NCBI GenBank assembly: GCA_903924185.1
Contig: CAIYAN010000162.1
Location: forward strand, 1 to 6,565
DNA from: an uncultured Opitutia bacterium
Lineage (GTDB): Bacteria; Verrucomicrobiota; Verrucomicrobiia; Opitutales; UBA953
Length of the DNA stretch: 6,565 nucleotides
Direction of reading: 5' to 3'
Of the stretch, positions 1 to 5,857 are shown piece after piece. Positions within the stretch are counted from its first letter, which is position 1; each line of letters opens with the position of its first letter. The notes beneath the pieces were generated by a model, which did not search any database, was not told the origin of the DNA, and saw only the letters and a program-made list of their open reading frames with translations. Position numbers and translations under genes: made by a program.

Positions 1-1
1 G

Positions 2-76
2 ATTAACCTCATCGTCCTGAACGGCCTCCGGAACCGTGGCTTGAGCAGCACGCCGCCGCCCATCCATAAGGCCTAA
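2..76 (+). CDS. 3' end of an unidentified protein gene (partial)
   Basis: This is the only rightward frame open from the left edge to this point; the other two + frames stop within the first 20 bases. It gives a 24-residue C-terminus ending LSSTPPPIHKA, then TAA at 74-76. Most third codon positions are G or C (GTC CTG AAC GGC CTC CGG), as in the real genes of this window, which supports coding. The stop overlaps the stop of the leftward methyltransferase gene by two bases, a tail-to-tail arrangement repeated twice further on. Too little is present to name a family. It could be a chance open stretch, since 24 codons is short. Confidence 0.5.
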   Translation: MNLIVLNGLRNRGLSSTPPPIHKA

Positions 77-882
77 GCAGTCGGTCGCTTGCGCAGGACG
101 AAACTCCGGTAGCTCAATTCGCCACTCACGGCGTCGCGGTGCAGTCGGGAGCCTTGGACGCCGGCGAAGTCGAGCCCGAGCCGATGCAGGAACCAAGGGA
201 AGCAGGTGCGAATCATCGCCGTGTAGCGGGGGGTATTGAGTTCCATGCCGCGAACAACCTCGGGGTTGATGAGGCGCATCTTTTCCAGACGTAAAGTCGG
301 ATGCCGCGCCAAGTCTTCGACCCATGATACTACCTGCGACGGATAGCGCAGGTCGGCATGGACCAACCGACCGCCCGGCTTAAGCACGCGAGCGGCCTCA
401 TCCATGAATTTCCGAAAATCTGGGTAGCAATGCGAAGCCTCGACATTCACCACCACATCGAACGACCCATCCGGAAACGGCAGGGCCAGCGCATCGCCTT
501 GGACAAACCGGAGATTGGCCACCTGATGGCGGGTTTGGCAGTAGCGGATGCCCTCGGGGTTGAGATCGAGCCCAACGTATTCCGCTGGCCCGAAGGTACG
601 CGTCAGGTAGGACGCCCCGCCCCCGTGACCACAACTCACCTCGAGCACGCGGGCCCCCGCCAGGCCAGCCACTGCGGCGACGTGATGGTAGAGTTGAATG
701 TTTGGACGGAACGGCTCATCGGCGGGTGCCAAGGGAATCCCCATCGGCGACTCGGTCTCGAAGGCGTAGTTCAAAAAATCGATACCTTGGGTACGGACGC
801 GGCGGGTGAAGAACGGATACCACCAACGCCATAACGCTTGGCGCATTGCGGGCCGACCGAGAATTTCTTCGATTAACGCCAT
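73..882 (-). CDS. SAM-dependent class I methyltransferase, phthiotriol/phenolphthiotriol dimycocerosate methyltransferase-like
   Basis: The 269-residue protein should transfer a methyl group from S-adenosylmethionine, probably to a hydroxyl oxygen of a lipid or polyketide-like substrate. Visible elements are an aromatic/basic N-terminus (WRWWYPFFTRRV, 18-29), SAM motif I VLEVSCGHGGGASYL (79-93), an acidic SAM-ribose position at D106 (GLDLNPEGI), motif GDALALPFPDGSFDVV (129-144), NVEASHCYPDF (146-156) and VLKPGGRL (166-173). The N-terminal WYP block, the EVSCGHGGGASYLTRT and EASHCYP signatures and the C-terminal GVQGSRL...GELSYR segment closely resemble mycobacterial Rv2952, as I recall that sequence. 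Rv2952 methylates phthiotriol and phenolphthiotriol; the substrate here is unknown, and no polyketide or mycocerosate genes are in view. The start is ATG at 880-882 with GGAG eight bases upstream. It overlaps the upstream SMUG1 gene by 10 bases, so the two are probably translationally coupled. The fold is certain; the substrate is not. Confidence 0.88.
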   Translation of the reverse strand: MALIEEILGRPAMRQALWRWWYPFFTRRVRTQGIDFLNYAFETESPMGIPLAPADEPFRPNIQLYHHVAAVAGLAGARVLEVSCGHGGGASYLTRTFGPAEYVGLDLNPEGIRYCQTRHQVANLRFVQGDALALPFPDGSFDVVVNVEASHCYPDFRKFMDEAARVLKPGGRLVHADLRYPSQVVSWVEDLARHPTLRLEKMRLINPEVVRGMELNTPRYTAMIRTCFPWFLHRLGLDFAGVQGSRLHRDAVSGELSYRSFVLRKRPTA

Positions 883-1601
883 ACCCCTTGCTCCACCAAA
901 GCTTTAGTGGCGGCGGCGGACCAACCGCGATTAGCGACAGGATTAGCTGGGCTCGGGTGTGGCACCTTCGCAAAGGTTACCAGTAACCCATCGAGAGCCT
1001 CCCGGGCACGCTCTTCGGCATAGCCGCCGACGCCGACGACTGTCGTCACGCCCAGGGCTTCGACCATCGTGCGCAGGAGTTTATCGCAGGCCTTATTCAC
1101 GGGAGCCATCGCCTCAGCTGGTAATTCCTCTGGCACCACGTTGCGACCCAACTTGGTGTTCTCCAAGAAAAGCAGCGGGCAATAGTTGTGCACCAAGTGT
1201 TCCGCAAAGAAGCGGTCAGGCGTCGCAAAGCGCTCTTGGAACAGACCCCATAGGCGCCGACCGCTGACCTCCGACCGATGGCACGCGAACCCCGTCACCT
1301 TTTTACTCGGATGTTCGATGGGGGGACGCCCGACCGGCATCTCCAGCCCGAGCCAGTCACGGACGGCGGCGACCTCACCAAACGGGACACCCGTCTGCGC
1401 CATCCCAAATGGCCCGGGATTCATGCCTAAGAACAGCACGCGACGAGGTCCGGCGGCCGCATAACGCCTAAGGTAAGCCTCGTGGGCCTCCCAAGCGTAA
1501 TCCAACGGCCGATAGACCAAGTCCGCCGGCTTCGGGAAGGACAAACCCGCGAGCGCCTTCCGTAACGCAAGCGTCGCTGGGATGACTCGGGAAGCGGGCA
1601 T
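873..1601 (-). CDS. SMUG1-type single-strand-selective monofunctional uracil-DNA glycosylase
   Basis: This 242-residue protein belongs to the SMUG1 branch (family 3) of the uracil-DNA glycosylases. It would remove uracil and oxidised or deaminated pyrimidines from DNA as the first step of base excision repair. Motif 1 GMNPGPFGMAQTGVPFGE is complete at 59-76 with the catalytic Asn at 61. The substrate-pocket segment VHNYCPLLF lies at 137-145. Motif 2 HPSPANPVANRGW is at 215-227 with the catalytic His at 215. These match vertebrate SMUG1 (Asn85 and His239 in human) almost residue for residue. The start ATG at 1599-1601 has no clear Shine-Dalgarno sequence. The gene is divergent from speA and is followed with a 10-base overlap by the methyltransferase gene, so it is first of a probable two-gene operon. 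No LexA-like box is evident upstream. Some bacterial members act more on xanthine, so the substrate range is uncertain. Confidence 0.95.
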   Translation of the reverse strand: MPASRVIPATLALRKALAGLSFPKPADLVYRPLDYAWEAHEAYLRRYAAAGPRRVLFLGMNPGPFGMAQTGVPFGEVAAVRDWLGLEMPVGRPPIEHPSKKVTGFACHRSEVSGRRLWGLFQERFATPDRFFAEHLVHNYCPLLFLENTKLGRNVVPEELPAEAMAPVNKACDKLLRTMVEALGVTTVVGVGGYAEERAREALDGLLVTFAKVPHPSPANPVANRGWSAAATKALVEQGVWR

Positions 1602-1714
1602 GGCAGCATCACAACCCCGACCCCTCGGCGGGTCGAGCCGGAAGCCACCTGCCCGGCGGGTGCGATTTCCCCTTGCGCTTCCGGCAGGGGGATAAAAAGT
1701 CCTCGCCTACTCAC
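1602..1714. promoter_or_regulatory. divergent SMUG1/speA promoter region
   Basis: This region must hold the promoters of the leftward SMUG1 operon and rightward speA. It is very GC-rich, and I find no good TTGACA or TATAAT pair in either direction. It contains a 15-base imperfect palindrome, ACCTGCCCGGCGGGT, at 1647-1661 (6 of 7 pairs match) and a direct repeat, CGGCGGGT, at 1626-1633 and 1654-1661, spaced 28 bases start to start. These could be operator sites, but in such GC-rich sequence they may be chance. A TTG at 1673-1675 would allow a 14-codon longer SpeA, which would leave only 71 bases between the genes. Confidence 0.35.
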
Positions 1715-3682
1715 GTGAGCAAACCATCGCCTTGGACCACTAAAGACGCCGAAGACTACTACGGCTTCAAACGCTGGGGAGGTAACAACTTCTCCGTCGA
1801 TCCGCAGGGCAACCTGTGCGTCCACCCGAAGGGGGATCACCGGAAGATCCGCATTGCCGACATCATCAAGGAAGTCGAAGCCTCGGGCCTCAAGCCCCCG
1901 CTGACCATCCGCGTGCAGGATATGCTGCGCCAGCGCGTCATTCAGATTAACGAAGCGTTCCGCAAGGCCATCGACGAAGAAGGCTACGAAGGCCGTTACC
2001 GCGGTGTCTTCCCGATCAAGGTCAACCAACTCCGCGAAGTCGTCGAAGAAATCCTCGACGCCGGTGAAGAATATGACTTCGGCCTCGAAGCCGGCTCCAA
2101 ACCTGAGCTCATCATCGCACTCGCGCTGCTCGAGAACCGGAAAGCCCTCCTCATCTGCAACGGCTACAAAGACGAAGAGTACATCGAGCTCGCCCTCATG
2201 GGCCGCCGCCTCGGCAAGCAGACCATCATCGTCGTCGAGCAGCTCTCGGAAATCGACGCCATCATCCGCATCGCCCGCCGCATGGGCGTGCAGCCGCAAA
2301 TCGGCCTCCGCGTCAAGCTCACCACCGCCGGTGAAGGCAAGTGGGCGGACAGCACGGGGGAGAACGCAAAATTCGGCCTCACCGCTTCCGAGATTGTCGA
2401 AGTCGCCCAGCGCCTGACTAAGGCCAGGATGAAGGACGCGCTACGCCTCGTCCACTTCCACATCGGCTCACAGGTTCCGAATATTGGTACCATCAAGAAG
2501 GCCGTGGTCGAAGCCACCCGCTTCTACTGCGAACTTAAGCGCATGGGCTTCCCCATGGGCCTACTCGACGTCGGTGGCGGCTTAGGTATCGACTACGATG
2601 GCAGTCGTTCGGCGTATGAGTCCTCCATGAACTACAGCATGGAAGGCTACGCCCGCGACGTCGTCGCGAACATCAAACAAATCTGCGAAGAAAGTAATGT
2701 CGCCCTTCCGGACATCGTCTCGGAATCCGGCCGCGCCCTCGTCGCCCCACACTCGATCCTCATCTTCGAAGCCGTTGACCGCATCACCCGCGACGAAGGC
2801 AAGGTCGACCTTTCTAAGGGCAAGCCGCACCAGCTGATCAGCGAGCTCGAAGCCATCCGGAAGAACAAGCGGAAGTTTGACCCGCTGGAGCGCTACCACG
2901 ACGCCAAGGAAAAGCGCGAAGAAGCCCACGCCCGCTTCAGCCTCGGCAACCTGAAGCTCGAGGAACGCGCGCTGGCCGACCGGCTCTTCTGGGACATCTG
3001 TCGCCAGATCCGCGCCGACCTCGCCCATACCGCGGATATCCCGGATGAGCTGGCCCGCCTAGACTCGATGCTGGCCGAGCAGTATGTCTGTAATTTCTCG
3101 GTCTTCCAATCCCTCCTCGACCACTGGGCCTTGGATCAGCTCTTCCCGATCGCCCCGATTCACCGCCTCAATGAGCGCCCCACGGTCCAGGCCACGCTCG
3201 TTGACATCACGTGCGACTCCGACGGCAAGGTCGATGACTTCATCGACTTGGAGGACGTCCGCAAGACGCTCGCCCTGCACCCGTTCAAGGCTGGAAAACC
3301 CTACTACATTGGGGCCTTCATGGTCGGTGCCTACCAGGACATCATGGGCGACTTGCACAACCTCTTTGGCCGCGTGAACGAAGCCCACGTCTTCCTCGAA
3401 GACGACGAGGCCGATGGGTTCTACATCGAAGAAAGCATCCCGGGCTACTCGGTCGAACGCATCCTCGGGATGATTCAGTACAACGCGGAAGACCTCTGCC
3501 GCATGCTCAAGCGCCAAGTGGATAAGGCCACTAAGGCCGACTCCGTCCGTCCCCGCGAAGGCGTGGCGATGGTTGACCTCTACGAGCGCCTGATCCGTGG
3601 CCGCACCTACCTGATCCCGGAGCGCGAGGAGAAGCCGGTGAAACCGGTGAAGCTCAAGAAGGTTCGCCCGAAGGGCAAGTAA
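1715..3682 (+). CDS. speA: biosynthetic arginine decarboxylase (PLP-dependent)
   Basis: SpeA converts arginine to agmatine and CO2, the first step of the agmatine route to putrescine and other polyamines. Numbered from the GTG at 1715, the 655-residue protein shows the alanine racemase-like PLP barrel with Schiff-base Lys102 in FPIKVNQ (99-105). It also has LEAGSK (124-129), HFHIGSQ (247-253), phosphate-binding GGGLGIDYDG (287-296) and ESGRAL (337-342). The C-terminal beta domain has DITCDSDG (497-504) with active-site Cys500, then FMVGAYQDIMGDLHNLFG (535-552). Length and motifs match the E. coli and Bacteroides enzymes (about 630-660 residues). The odd part is a 19-residue basic tail, 637-655, holding seven Lys and two Arg after the usual TYL ending. 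GTG is preferred because relatives begin only a few residues before the conserved W-x-x-x-D-A-E; a TTG at 1673 is the in-frame alternative, and neither has a clear Shine-Dalgarno site. No agmatinase or agmatine deiminase gene is adjacent. Confidence 0.96.
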   Translation: MSKPSPWTTKDAEDYYGFKRWGGNNFSVDPQGNLCVHPKGDHRKIRIADIIKEVEASGLKPPLTIRVQDMLRQRVIQINEAFRKAIDEEGYEGRYRGVFPIKVNQLREVVEEILDAGEEYDFGLEAGSKPELIIALALLENRKALLICNGYKDEEYIELALMGRRLGKQTIIVVEQLSEIDAIIRIARRMGVQPQIGLRVKLTTAGEGKWADSTGENAKFGLTASEIVEVAQRLTKARMKDALRLVHFHIGSQVPNIGTIKKAVVEATRFYCELKRMGFPMGLLDVGGGLGIDYDGSRSAYESSMNYSMEGYARDVVANIKQICEESNVALPDIVSESGRALVAPHSILIFEAVDRITRDEGKVDLSKGKPHQLISELEAIRKNKRKFDPLERYHDAKEKREEAHARFSLGNLKLEERALADRLFWDICRQIRADLAHTADIPDELARLDSMLAEQYVCNFSVFQSLLDHWALDQLFPIAPIHRLNERPTVQATLVDITCDSDGKVDDFIDLEDVRKTLALHPFKAGKPYYIGAFMVGAYQDIMGDLHNLFGRVNEAHVFLEDDEADGFYIEESIPGYSVERILGMIQYNAEDLCRMLKRQVDKATKADSVRPREGVAMVDLYERLIRGRTYLIPEREEKPVKPVKLKKVRPKGK

Positions 3683-3685
3683 GCC

Positions 3686-4171
3686 TTAGGCTAGAATCAG
3701 CTTCAGACGCTTTAGCTCTTCCAGCGTCAGCGCGGGGGCTTCGCGGAGATTCTCGTATGAATCGACATTCGCGAGCCAAGCCCAGTGATCACCGCAATCG
3801 AGGCGCTCCATGAAACGGAGACGGAGCGTGGCGATGGCGCCCTTTAAACGGTAGAGGCCATCGGCGACATGTTCGACCTCGCCCCCGAGCTGAGCGACCT
3901 TGTCGACGTTGTGGCCGGACTTCTTGCCGAGCAGTTTAATGTGGTTGGCCTGGTCTTGCGCGAGATAGTTGAGCAGACCGATCGGGTTAGCCTCGAGGTT
4001 CTCCAGCGTCTTAGTGTCCTTGTAGATACCGACGATAAAGCGCTTCGGCTTCATCGAGATCGGCGTTACATAACTACAAATATTAAGGTTTCCCTTCCCC
4101 TTCGCAGTCGTGGCCAGACTGTAGATAGGGCCGTCGACACGGTTCCATGGTTTAACGCGAATGCCGGGCAT
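3686..4171 (-). CDS. flavin reductase-like FMN-binding split-barrel protein
   Basis: The 161-residue protein looks like a small member of the flavin reductase-like family (flavoredoxin/NADH:FMN oxidoreductase type), a split beta-barrel that binds FMN, usually as a cytoplasmic dimer. The supporting part is the N-terminal half: IYSLATTAKGKGNLNICSY (16-34), where the family contacts flavin, then VTPISMKPKRFIVGIYKDTK (35-54) and TLENLEANPIGLLNYLA (55-71), the usual T-x-x-N-L motif before the strand carrying N-x-L. The C-terminal half, with RLRFMERLDCGDHWAWLANV (117-136), fits the last barrel strands. The electron donor and partner cannot be read from the sequence, and no monooxygenase is nearby. 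The start ATG at 4169-4171 is well fixed, because an in-frame TAA lies 12-18 bases upstream with no other start between. No Shine-Dalgarno sequence is seen. The gene ends 3 bases from the speA stop on the opposite strand. Confidence 0.82.
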   Translation of the reverse strand: MPGIRVKPWNRVDGPIYSLATTAKGKGNLNICSYVTPISMKPKRFIVGIYKDTKTLENLEANPIGLLNYLAQDQANHIKLLGKKSGHNVDKVAQLGGEVEHVADGLYRLKGAIATLRLRFMERLDCGDHWAWLANVDSYENLREAPALTLEELKRLKLILA

Positions 4172-4259
4172 AGGGTGGGGTTTCTTTTAGTCAGCCAAGC
4201 GGTGTTTCTGTTCCCCCTTTTTTTCTGTCCAACCACCGCCCCCTGAAATAGACCTAGGC
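4172..4259. promoter_or_regulatory. divergent flavin reductase/esterase promoter region with polypyrimidine tract
   Basis: This 88-base gap separates two divergent genes and is less GC-rich than its surroundings. It holds a C5T7 run at 4213-4224. On the minus strand, TGGACAG (4225-4231) is followed 14 bases later by CAGAAACA (4203-4210). The lexA promoter region has the same layout with TTGACAG and a 13-base gap. I take TGGACA as a possible -35 element for the flavin reductase gene, with a poor -10 about 17 bases on. For the rightward esterase gene I see no convincing promoter. The AT-rich stretch GAAATAG at 4245-4251 sits only 8 bases before the start codon, which is too close for a leadered -10. 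Confidence 0.35.
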
Positions 4260-5105
4260 ATGCCTTTCCGCCTATTTTTGACCGCCCTCGCCGCCCTAAT
4301 GTCGCCGGTCGGGTCGCCCGGCGCCGAGAGCCCCCCCACCCTAAAGAAGGATGTTCCCTACGTCGAAAACGGCCATGCCCGGCAGAAACTCGACCTCCGG
4401 CTCCCCGCTGACCCCAAGGGTGCCCCCGTGGTCCTCTGGATTCACGGCGGCGGCTGGCTCGCCGGCAGCAAGGAAAATCCTCCCATCGCGGCCTTGACCG
4501 CCCAAGGGTATGTCGTCGCGTCGATGAACTACCGCTTCTCGACCCAAGCTCCCTTCCCGGCCCAGCTCGAAGACGCCCGCGCCGCCGTCAAGTGGCTGCG
4601 CACGCACCAGGCTGATTACGGCTACGACGGGAAGCGCATCGCCGCTTGGGGACACTCGGCGGGCGGCACGATGGTTTCGCTCATCGGAGCGCGTCAGGAT
4701 CAAGGCAGCGAAGTCCAGGCGGTCGTGAACTTCAGCGGTCCCACCGATTTCGGCGCAATCATCAAGGACGCCATCGACGGTGGGTACGACGAGCGCCTCG
4801 ATACACCGATTAATATGGTCGCCCTGCTCCTTGGTGGACCCGTCAAAAAGAAGCTACCGCTCGGACTCGAGGCCAGCCCAGTCACCCACGTGACCGCTCA
4901 ATCTGCCCCGTCGCTCTTAGTCTTCGGCGCCAAAGACACCCTCGTCGCACCCGTGCAAGGCACGAACCTTTTCACTGCGATGAAGAAGGCGGGCGCAACA
5001 GTCGAACTCCTCGCACTCCCCAACGCGGGACATAACTCTGTCAACAAAGAGACGGTCGAACGGGCCCTCGTCTGGACCGACCGTGCCCTCGGCGTGAAAC
5101 GCTAA
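4260..5105 (+). CDS. exported alpha/beta-hydrolase esterase (HGGG/GHSAGG type)
   Basis: The 281-residue protein is a serine hydrolase of the esterase/lipase group with an HGGG oxyanion hole, close to carbohydrate-esterase-like BD-FAE proteins. Its N-terminus looks like a Sec signal peptide: Arg at 4, hydrophobic core LFLTALAALM (5-14), and likely cleavage near Ala22 before a Pro-rich stretch. The protein would then act in the periplasm or outside the cell. The oxyanion loop is IHGGGWLAGS (61-70), the nucleophile is Ser133 in GHSAGG (131-136), and the other triad members are Asp226 (FGAKDTLV) and His258 (NAGHNS). The substrate is unknown; such enzymes often cleave acetyl or feruloyl esters of plant polysaccharides, but lipid or small esters are equally possible. 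The start ATG at 4260 has no clear ribosome-binding site. menH begins 8 bases after its stop, so the two are probably cotranscribed. Confidence 0.87.
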   Translation: MPFRLFLTALAALMSPVGSPGAESPPTLKKDVPYVENGHARQKLDLRLPADPKGAPVVLWIHGGGWLAGSKENPPIAALTAQGYVVASMNYRFSTQAPFPAQLEDARAAVKWLRTHQADYGYDGKRIAAWGHSAGGTMVSLIGARQDQGSEVQAVVNFSGPTDFGAIIKDAIDGGYDERLDTPINMVALLLGGPVKKKLPLGLEASPVTHVTAQSAPSLLVFGAKDTLVAPVQGTNLFTAMKKAGATVELLALPNAGHNSVNKETVERALVWTDRALGVKR

Positions 5106-5113
5106 GCTTCACC

Positions 5114-5851
5114 ATGGCAACGATCCTCGCTTGCCACGGCTTCACCGGTGAAGGGGCCGACTTCGAGCCCTTGCGGGCCGTCCTGCCCACCGGCTACGAA
5201 CTGTTGTCACCCGATTTCCCGGGCCATGGTTCGCGCCGCGGCCTGCGCACTCCAGCCGACTATTCCTTGGCCGCGCACCTGGCCATCTTGGATGAGTCAA
5301 TCCGCGCAGCCATGGAGCCCGTGACGCTCCTCGGCTACTCGATGGGTGGACGGCTTGCCCTGCACTGGGCCTTGGCCAATCCTGGCAAGTTCCGACAGCT
5401 CATCCTCGTCGGTGCTAGCCCAGGTCTAGCCACGGAAGCCGAACGGGCGGAACGGACCTATGCGGATGATGCCGTGGCGAACTACCTCCGGACTGGAGGC
5501 CTACCGACTTTCTACAAGTATTGGCACAACCAGCCCTTCTTCCGGACCCTCCTGGCCTTACCGGCCCCGCAGCTTGAGCCTATCCTATCTCGCCGGCACC
5601 AAAACGACCCAGAAGGCCTCGCCCTGAGTCTAGCACACGTCGGCACTGGCCGACTGCCCTCGCTCTGGGAACGCCTCCGCGAGCTGAACGGACCCGTTGA
5701 CCTCGTTACGGGCGAACATGACCCCAAGTTCACGGAGCTCGCGCGGCGGATGGGTGAGCGGCTACCCAAGGCACGCCTCAGTGTCATCGAAGGCTGCGGC
5801 CATGCCGTCCACTTAGAACGACCGGCCGACCTCGTCCAAGTCTTGCGCTAG
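5114..5851 (+). CDS. menH: 2-succinyl-6-hydroxy-2,4-cyclohexadiene-1-carboxylate synthase
   Basis: MenH is the alpha/beta-hydrolase-fold enzyme of menaquinone synthesis that eliminates pyruvate from SEPHCHC to give SHCHC. The 245-residue protein lacks a signal peptide and is cytoplasmic. It has the oxyanion segment HGFTG (8-12) and SPDFPGHGSRRG (32-43). Nucleophile Ser76 is in LLGYSMGGRLAL (72-83), with the Arg after GG typical of MenH. The cap has YWHNQPFF (136-143) and SRRHQNDPEGLALSL (159-173). Asp203 lies in VTGEHDPKF (198-206) and His230 in GCGHAVHLERP (227-237). The GYSMGGR, W-x-x-Q-P and GEHDxKF set separates MenH from general hydrolases, though close paralogues exist. It starts at ATG 5114, 8 bases after the esterase stop, without a clear Shine-Dalgarno site, so reinitiation from the upstream gene is plausible. 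No other men genes are in view. Its stop lies 6 bases from that of lexA on the opposite strand. Confidence 0.88.
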   Translation: MATILACHGFTGEGADFEPLRAVLPTGYELLSPDFPGHGSRRGLRTPADYSLAAHLAILDESIRAAMEPVTLLGYSMGGRLALHWALANPGKFRQLILVGASPGLATEAERAERTYADDAVANYLRTGGLPTFYKYWHNQPFFRTLLALPAPQLEPILSRRHQNDPEGLALSLAHVGTGRLPSLWERLRELNGPVDLVTGEHDPKFTELARRMGERLPKARLSVIEGCGHAVHLERPADLVQVLR

Positions 5852-5857
5852 GACCGT

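Noticed and set aside
358..834. Rightward 158-codon open frame opposite the methyltransferase gene
   Set aside because: Every well-conserved methyltransferase motif is on the opposite strand here; this translation shows no motif and simply mirrors its codon bias.
1427..2299. Long leftward open frame (about 290 codons) across the SMUG1 start and the first third of speA
   Set aside because: It lies antisense to two clear genes. Its Asp/Glu/Val/Phe-rich composition is what the complement of GC-rich, strongly biased codons produces, and no family motif is visible.
2582..3517. Leftward open frames of about 150 codons each within speA (2582-3028 and 3059-3517)
   Set aside because: Both are shadows of the speA reading frame, with low-complexity acidic/hydrophobic translations and no start signal or recognisable domain.
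3682..3692. Short palindrome AGCCTTAGGCT at the speA/flavin reductase junction as a bidirectional terminator
   Set aside because: Its arms are 5 bases with a single-base centre, too small for a stable RNA hairpin, and no T run follows on either strand.
4213..4224. C5T7 run as the T tract of an intrinsic terminator
   Set aside because: No hairpin precedes it, and both flanking genes start rather than end here, so a terminator is not expected.
3869..4246. Rightward 125-codon open frame across the flavin reductase gene and into the intergenic region
   Set aside because: It is antisense to the better supported flavin reductase-like gene. The Phe-rich C-terminal part comes from the polypyrimidine tract rather than a membrane segment with a recognisable pattern.
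5114..5851. Reading the second hydrolase as a haloperoxidase or generic lysophospholipase
   Set aside because: The GYSMGGR nucleophile elbow, W-x-x-Q-P cap motif and GEHDxKF acid motif together fit MenH better than the generic families.
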